Below, one piece after another: positions 57,542 to 64,000 of a DNA stretch of 64,000 nt. The notes beneath the pieces were generated by a model. It was not told where the DNA came from. It saw only the letters and a program-made list of their open reading frames with translations, and searched no databases. Positions within the stretch are counted from its first letter, which is position 1. Every line of letters starts with the position of its first letter. Source of the stretch: Cyanophora paradoxa (Eukaryota > Glaucocystophyceae > Cyanophorales > Cyanophoraceae); contig QPMI01000017.1 of assembly GCA_004431415.1 (NCBI GenBank), positions 744,001-808,000 on the forward strand, given 5' to 3'. Position numbers and translations under genes: made by a program.

Positions 57542-60500
57542 ATGGATTCCGAGGCGCCCGAGCAGCCAGAAGGGGTGGACCCGGCCGTCGATGTGGCAGC
57601 GCCAACCAACTTGAGCGGGGACGAGGCACAGCCTCCGCCACCGGCAGCGGCACCGCCTACGGAGGAGAAGCTGTTCTTTAGCTTCGGCGTTGCACCGCCC
57701 GGGTGAGCCCGGTCGGGCCGTTCGCAAGCTTTTCTCCGCTGACCGGCGGCAGGGGCGAGCCCGTCCGGAACGCGCTGTCGAGGTACAAGAAGCACCTGGG
57801 CACGCACCTCGAAGTCGCCAAGGCGCGGGTCATCGATGCGATCGACGGGCTGAGGAAGCGCGAGGTGCGGCGGGGCGGGGCGCGCCCGGCGGGCGCCGCT
57901 GAGAGCGCGGCAGGCGGAGCGGAGGGAGATAGAGGAGGAGCGGACGCGCGCAGCGAAGGCGAAGCTGAACGCGGAGATCGGGCGGCCGCCGTCGGCGTCC
58001 TTCACGGAATGGCGCCCGCGGCACCCGGGCCGGGAGGCGCGCTTGCCCCGCCCCGCCCCGGCCCGCCCCGCCCCGCGTGAGCGGCGCGCGAGCCGCGGGC
58101 CGGGCCGCAGGCGAAGTGGATGGAGCCGTCGCTGGAGACGTGCGTCGAGACGGTCCTCTGCTGCATGATGATGGGTGCGGCGGGGCAGGGAGGGCCCGCC
58201 CCCGGGCCCGGGCCCGGGCGCTGGCGGCTGAGCGGGGGCGGGGCAGACATGGAGGAGGAGGGCCACCTGGTGGCGGTGCCGAAGGAGCAGGCGGCGGGCG
58301 TGCCGACGGAGGAGGCGCGGCTCCGCGAGCGCGTGCGGGGGCTCGAGGACGAGCTGGAGGAGAGCCGGGAGCGGACGCGGAAGAACGACCTGCAGATGGA
58401 CATCATGCGGGGCCAGCTGCTGCGGCGGAACATCCTCCTCGCCTCGCAGCGCACGGAGTACTACCGCGAGATCGTATTCCTGCGGGAGCAGCTCTTCCGC
58501 AAGAAGGAGGCCGGGGGGCAGTTCGCCGGCGAGCCGGCCACCTTCTTCGACCCCGCGCTCCTCAAGCTTGAGGCCGACCTCGCGCGGCTCATTGCGGCCG
58601 GCGGGGACGAGAGCGGCGGGCAGGGCGGCGAGGGCGCCGAGGACCCGGCCCTCAAGTCCCTGCGCGAGGCCTTCGAGACGGCGCGGCGCAAGTGGGACGA
58701 CGAGCGTCGCGGGCTCGTGGCGAAGCACAAGGCCGACCAGGAGCGCGCCGACGAGCAGATCATCGAGCTCAAGCGGCTGCTGCAGGCCAAGGAGGAGGAG
58801 ATGCGCGAGAAGCTCAACTACGTCATGACCGCCCACAAGTCCGCCCCTCCTCTTGTCCCGCGTTCTTTCTTCTCACGGGCGGCGGCAGGATGGACCTGGA
58901 GGAGGCGGGGGCCATGCAGGAGGCGCTGCAGAACGCGACGGGCCAGCTGGAGGCGCTGCAGGCGCAGCTGGCCGAGCTCGAGGTCCGCGCCGCGGAGGAG
59001 AAGGCGGCGGCGGCGAAGGAGGCGGCGGAGCAGGCCAAGGAGGAGTTCGCGCTCCTGCAGGCGGCGCTGGAGGACGAGGTGGCGACCAAGAACCGCCAGA
59101 TCTACGAGCTCAACGCGCAGCTGACCGGCACGGGCCGCCGCGGCTCGCTGGCGACCACCGAGGTCCACGACGACGGGGCGTCGGACGGCGTCGGGGGCGG
59201 CAACCTGCGGGACCGGCTGAAGCGGACCTCGGAGCGGCTCGAGGCCGCGGCGAAGGAGTGCGACCAGCTGCGGGAGGAGTGCCGGAGCCTGGCGGGGCAG
59301 GTCGGGAGCCTCCAGGAGGAGATGGCGGCGGCGGCGCGCGCCGCCGGGGAGCAGCTGGAGGCGAAGCAGGCCGAGGTGGCGGCGCTCCAGGACGAGCTGC
59401 GGGCGCTCAAGCGGGCCCAGGAGGAGAGCGGGCGGCCGCTGGGCGACCTCGAGCTCGAGCTCATGGCCCGCGAGGTCGAGATCGAGTCCACGCGGCGCCG
59501 CCTTGCGGAGGCCGAGGCGGCGGCGGCGGCGGCGGCGCAGGCGGCGGCGCAGGCGCAGGCGGCGGCGGCGCAGGCGCAGGCGCAGGCGGGCCACGGGCGG
59601 GGCGGGCGGCGGGGCAACTCGCAGGCGGACCTGGAGGCGCTGCTGGCGCAGTGGCCGGAGGACGAGCCGCTGCCGGACTGGTTCCGGGCGCCGGCGGACG
59701 AGGGCTCCGGCCTCTCCGTCGAGGAGCAGATGCAGCTCCTCGAGGAGCGCCTCGAGGCCGTGCGGCGGGCGCGGCGCGAGAAGGAGGAGCCGCTCATCCG
59801 CAAGATCGACCACGAGAAGCAGCGGCGGATGAAGGAGGAGCTGCAGCGCAAGCTGGCCGCCGAGATGGCGGAGGTGCGCGCCAAGCTCGACGCCGAGCGC
59901 GCCAACGTCGAGGCCGAGCTCAAGCAGCGCGAGGCGAGCGCCCCGCCCCTCGCACCGCCCCTCCTGCGCGCTGACGGGGGCGGGCGGGCCGGCAAGCGGC
60001 AGATGGCGGCGCGCAAGACGTACGAGGCGGAGATCCGGCGGCGGGAGGAGCAGGCACGGCGGGAGCGGGAGGAGGTGGAGCAGGAGGCGGCGGCGATGCG
60101 CAGGGCGGCGGAGGAGGAGGTCGAGCGGATGCGCAAGGCGATGGAGCTCGAGATCCGCCGCATCAAGCGCCTCGCCGAGCACGACATCGCCCTCGCCCGC
60201 CAGGAGGAGGCCTCCGAGCGCAAGCGGGCCGAGCAGGACGCGGCCCGCGAGCGCGAGCGCGCCGAGCAGGCGCGCCGCGACGCCGAGATGGCCCTTATGG
60301 ACGTCGAGACGGCGCGGGCGCGCCTCGACGAGCTCCGCGCCATCGCCGAGGGCGCCGAGAGCGCGCGCGCCCGGGACGCGGCGCTGCTCGCCCAGGAGCG
60401 GGCGGCGGCGGAGGCGGCGCGGCGCCGCGCCGACGAGGCGCTCGCGGTCGCGGAGGCGGAGCGGGCGCGGGCGGAGGAGGCCCGGCGCCTGGCGGCCGAC

Positions 60501-63500
60501 GAGGGCGCGCGGCCGAGCGGGCGGCGCGCGAGGCGGAGGCGGCGGCGGCGAGGGCGGCGGAGGAGGCGGCGGGCGGGCGGCGGAGGCGGAGCGGGCGCTG
60601 GAGGAGGCGCGGCGGCGGGAGGCGGCCGAGGGGCGCTGGAGGCGGCCCAGGCCGCCCGCGACGCGGCGGTGGCCGAGGCGGAGCGGCGGCGCGCCGAGCA
60701 CGCCGAGAAGGTCCGCGAGTTCGAGCGGCGCAAGGCGGAGCGCGCGTCGGCCGAGGCGGCGGCCGGCGCCGAGGCGCTACGGGCCGACGGCGAGGCGCGG
60801 GCGGCGGCCGCCGCGGCCGAGGCGCGCGCGAAGGCGCTGGAGGAGGCGGAGGCGAAGGCGGCGGCGGCGGCGGCGGCGGCGCGGGCCGAGATGGAGGGGG
60901 CGTCAAGGCGGCCAAGCAGGAGACCGAGGCGGCGCGGGCCGAGGCGGCGCGCGACGCGGAGGCGGCGCGCAAGGCGCTGGCCGAGGCGGAGGCGCGGGCG
61001 GCGCGGGCGGCCGAGGCGAAGCGGGCGGCGGAGGAGGCGGCGGCGCGCCTGGAGGCGCAGGCGCGGGCGGAGGCGCTGGCGGCGACCCGCGGCGGCTCGG
61101 CGGCCGGCTTCAGCGCCTCGGACAGCGCCTTCATGGGCAGCTCCCGCACCGGCGCCACCACGCCGGACCCCATGCTGGTGCGCCCCGCCCCCGCCCCGCC
61201 CCGTCCCCGTCCCCGTCCGCGCCGGCGCGGGTTCGACCCCCTCCGCAGGCGATGCGCTCGGTGTCGGCGGCGCAGCTGCTGCCGCCGGCGCGGGGCACGC
61301 CGGGGCGCGCCACGGCGCTGTGGCGCTGGGCTGCGGCGTGCATCATGGGGCGCAAGCGGCAGCTGCGGACGCTCTGGCACCACGCGGTGGACACGGGCGT
61401 CGTGATCGTGAACAACATCGCGGAGAAGGAGAACGAGTACAACAAGCTGATCCGCGCCAAGGAGGAGGAGCTCCGGCGGGCGCTCGTGGAGGGCCACGAG
61501 CGCATCTCGCGGCTGCGCGAGGCGGAGGCGGAGGAGGGCCGGCGCCTGCGGGACGAGCAGGAGGCGGCGGCGCGGGCGGAGCGCGAGCGGCTGGAGCGGG
61601 AGATGGAGGCGCTGCGGGACAAGCTCGAGGAGGAGCGCCGGGCCGCCCTCGCCGCCTCCGAGGCCCGCGCCGCCGAGGCCGCCGCCGCCTCCGCCGTCGG
61701 CGACGTGGCCGGCGGCGGCGCCGACGCCGACCCGGACGAGGCGGGGCGCGAGGCGGACGCGCAGGCGTACGCCGCGGCCGCCGCCGACGCGGAGGCCGAG
61801 GCGAACTCGGCGCGCACGGCGGCCGCCTCCCGCGCGGCGAGCCCGCCGACGGCCGCGGCCGCGGGGCCGGCCGACGGGGCGCCCCCTCGCGGCAGCCGAG
61901 CGTCGTGTCCGTGACGCGCGTGGTCGGCGGCGACGGGCCGCTCGTCCCCATGGACCCCGCGGCTGCGGCGGCGGCGGCCGCCGCCCTCGCGGCGGGGCCG
62001 GCGGCGCCCTCGCCGCCCCGGGGGCGGCCCCACCCCGGGGACGCGCCCGTCGAGCCGCGCCGGGTCCGCCTCGGGCCGGCCGGCTGCCGGCACGCGCCCC
62101 ACGTCCCCAGCCACGGAGGCCGTGCAGGCGGCGCAGGCGGCGCAGGCGGCGACCTCGGCGGCCTCCGCCCCTTTCTCGAGCCCCCCGCCCGGCGGCTGCG
62201 GCGGGGCCGACCCCACGCCCATCCCGGCCTCGACCTTCGGGTCGGGGGTCACGCGCGAGCCGCTGCAGCCGCGGCCGCCGTCGGCCACCGCGGCGCGCCC
62301 CGCACCGCCGGCCTCGCCGGCGCCGCAGCTGGCGGCCGCCCCGAAGGAGGCGCTGGCGGCGCCGGGGGCGGACTGGACGGCGTTCCTCCCGGCGGGCCAC
62401 CCGCGGCACACGGCGGCGCCCGAGGCGACGGTGGTCGTACCCTCGGAGTACGCCCACCTGAAGGGCCCGGGGGCCTCCTACAACAAGGCCGTCGCCGGCG
62501 CGGCGCAGCTCGAGCGCGAGATCGCGGGGCTGCGGGCGCAGCTGCAGCGCGCCTCGGAGGAGCTGCACGACAAGGAGGGCCTGGCCCACGCGCTCGCCTC
62601 GAAGCTCGAGGGCGCCCGCTCCGCCCTCGCCTCGCAGAACGTCGCGGCCGCCCTCGCCGCCCTCGGCCTCGACCCGGCCCTCGCCTCCCGCCTCGCCCGC
62701 CGCCCCAGCGTCGCCCCGCCCGCCTCCGCCCGCGCCCCGCCGGCGTCGACAAGGCCGTGCAGGCCGGCCCCGCCGGCGGCCCCGGCCCCGTTTTCTCCGT
62801 CCCACGGCGACCCCGATGGCGGCGGCGGCGGCCTCCGCGGCGCCCTCGGCCGGGCCCTCCCCGCCGGTCTCCGTCGGCGCCTCCCTGGGCGGCGCCGGCG
62901 GCGGGGCCCCGGGGGAGGACGCGGGGTTCGGGGTGCGGGGCTCGGCGATCGCGGCCCCGGCCGGCGCCGGCCCCGGCGTCGTCGTCTCGCGGGAGCAACT
63001 CGAAGCCCTGCAGGCTCGCCTGCCCCCCCACCCCCCGCGCCCCCGTCCTCCTCGGCGCAGCCTGACCCGCCCCGCAGAGCCTCATCCGGATCAACAACGA
63101 GCTGGCGGCGGAGGGTGACCAGGTCAAGTGGCGCATGATGTACAGCTCGATGAAGGCGGCGGAGGCGCGGGAGCTCTACGCTCGCAACGCCGACCTCATG
63201 CGCTCCTCGGGGGCCGCCGCCGCCGGCGCCCCCTCCCCCGCCGAGCGCGACGCCATCGCGTGCGCCCGCCCCCGAGCGCGCGCCGGGCCGGGCCGGGCCG
63301 GGGCCGACGGGCCGTGCGGCGCGCAGGCGGCTGGACGTGTTCAAGCGGCTGGAGGCGCGGTCGCTGGTGATGTACGAGAAGATGCGGCAGCGGCTGGAGG
63401 GGATCGAGGGCCAGCGCCGCCGCACCCTCGAGCGCGTCCTGGAGGCGACCCAGCTCCTCTTCGTCGCCCCGACTTCGTCCTCTCCCCGAGGCCCACGCCG

Positions 63501-63510
63501 CACTCGCGCA

Positions 63511-63541
<31 letters not shown>

Positions 63542-64000
63542 TCGGGCGGGCGGGCGGGAAGCCCGGGGGCAGCCCGCGGCGGGGCGGCTCCGGGGCCGGC
63601 GTGGCGGTGGTGGACCTGCTGCGCACGCCGCCGCAGTTCGCGACGCGCTCGGCGCACCCGATGAAGGCGGTCGGCGAGCCGCCGGCGCCGCGGGCCGGCG
63701 GCGCCCTCCGCGCCGACTCGCAGGTGGCGACGAGCGCGGCGCGGGCGGCGGCGCGGAGCCAGGGGGCCAACTACCTCTTCCACCTCCCCCTGGGGCCCGG
63801 CAGCACGGGGGCGGGCACGGGCACCGCGGGGCGCGCCCCGAGGAGATCGACGAGGCGGCGTTCCTCGCCGGCCTCTCCGAGGACGAGGCGCCCGGCCCGC
63901 GCCCGGCCCGCGGCGGCGCAGCGCCCGGCGACGAGCCCCGCGGCGCCGGGCTCGTTGCGCGGCTCGGTGCCAGCGCTGCCCGTGGCCGGCCTCACCTCGG
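57542..64000 (+). CDS. Giant coiled-coil host protein (runs off the right edge)
   Basis: Begins MDSEAPEQPEGVDPAVDVAA at 57,542. After short exons (NALSRYKKHLGTHLEVAKAR near 57,770; WMEPSLETCVETVLCCMMM near 58,119), long exons encode nearly continuous Glu/Ala/Arg/Gln heptads from 58,250 to about 61,900, for example RERVRGLEDELEESRERTRK, SVEEQMQLLEERLEAVRRAR and YNKLIRAKEEELRRAL. A Pro/Ala-rich linker follows, then more helices (REIAGLRAQLQRASEELHDK, LIRINNELAAEGDQVKWRMM, RLEARSLVMYEKMRQRLEGI) to the window end. Probably over 1,800 residues, structural (cytoskeletal, basal body or vesicle tether). Purine-rich coding repeats create long open frames on the opposite strand, which are shadows. Intron joins are provisional. 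Confidence 0.7.

Noticed and set aside
58818-62805. Long minus-strand ORFs opposite the coiled-coil gene
   Set aside because: They are shadows of GC-rich Glu/Ala/Arg codons; the plus strand shows coherent heptads.

Overview
The window joins two very different DNAs. Bases 1 to about 24,765 are AT-rich, intron-free and densely packed, and hold an integrated virus of the polinton-like virus / virophage / Maverick grouping. Its left end lies outside the window. From about 24,766 to 64,000 the DNA is GC-rich (very GC-rich beyond 30 kb) with short GT-AG introns. This is nuclear DNA of a single-celled eukaryote, most likely an alga or other protist. A TH2-like thiamin-phosphate phosphatase, a RuBisCO-LSMT/SETD6-like methyltransferase, a gamma-carbonic-anhydrase-like protein and introner-like introns would fit a pelagophyte or haptophyte, but the species cannot be fixed from the sequence.

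The viral element reads, left to right: a phage-tail-fibre-like protein (running off the left edge), a patatin phospholipase fused to a discoidin-like domain, an rve (DDx35E) integrase, a micro-protein, a protein-primed-type family B DNA polymerase, a small ORF, a hairpin repeat, a D5-like primase-helicase, several small proteins, an A32/FtsK-like packaging ATPase, a zinc-ribbon/Vsr-like nuclease, a double-jelly-roll-type major capsid protein, two paralogous minor capsid (penton-like) proteins, a 211-residue unknown, two more hairpins, a tandem-repeat array and a 31-bp inverted repeat at the host junction. No adenovirus-type maturation protease was seen. Divergent neighbours share 27-48 bp promoters, and convergent neighbours overlap by exactly 4 bp at their stop codons.

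A 5.5-kb block (fibre start to mid-polymerase) is tandemly duplicated (806-6,323 and 6,322-11,833). The left copy has the only untruncated fibre gene and clean patatin and integrase genes. The right copy has the only full-length polymerase but carries six single-base losses, all in homopolymers. Three more one-base frameshifts lie in the primase-helicase. These look like consensus errors as much as decay.

Host genes, left to right: a large helical protein ending 96 bp from the virus, a 97-residue cysteine-containing protein, a SETD6-like lysine methyltransferase, a gamma-carbonic-anhydrase-like hexapeptide protein, an AP2-domain protein, a PI-PLC X-domain-like protein, two paralogous copies (A, B) of an unknown gene in a 3-kb segmental duplication, NUS1, a WD40 protein, an unknown gene, a TH2-like HAD phosphatase, and a giant coiled-coil protein running off the right edge. 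Comparing paralogues A and B gives the most novel signals: a 62-bp insertion in B that behaves as a newly gained intron flanked by a direct repeat, a 290-bp AT-rich insertion inside an intron of A, and eight 6-bp insertions that each turn a triplet X into X, reverse-complement(X), X.
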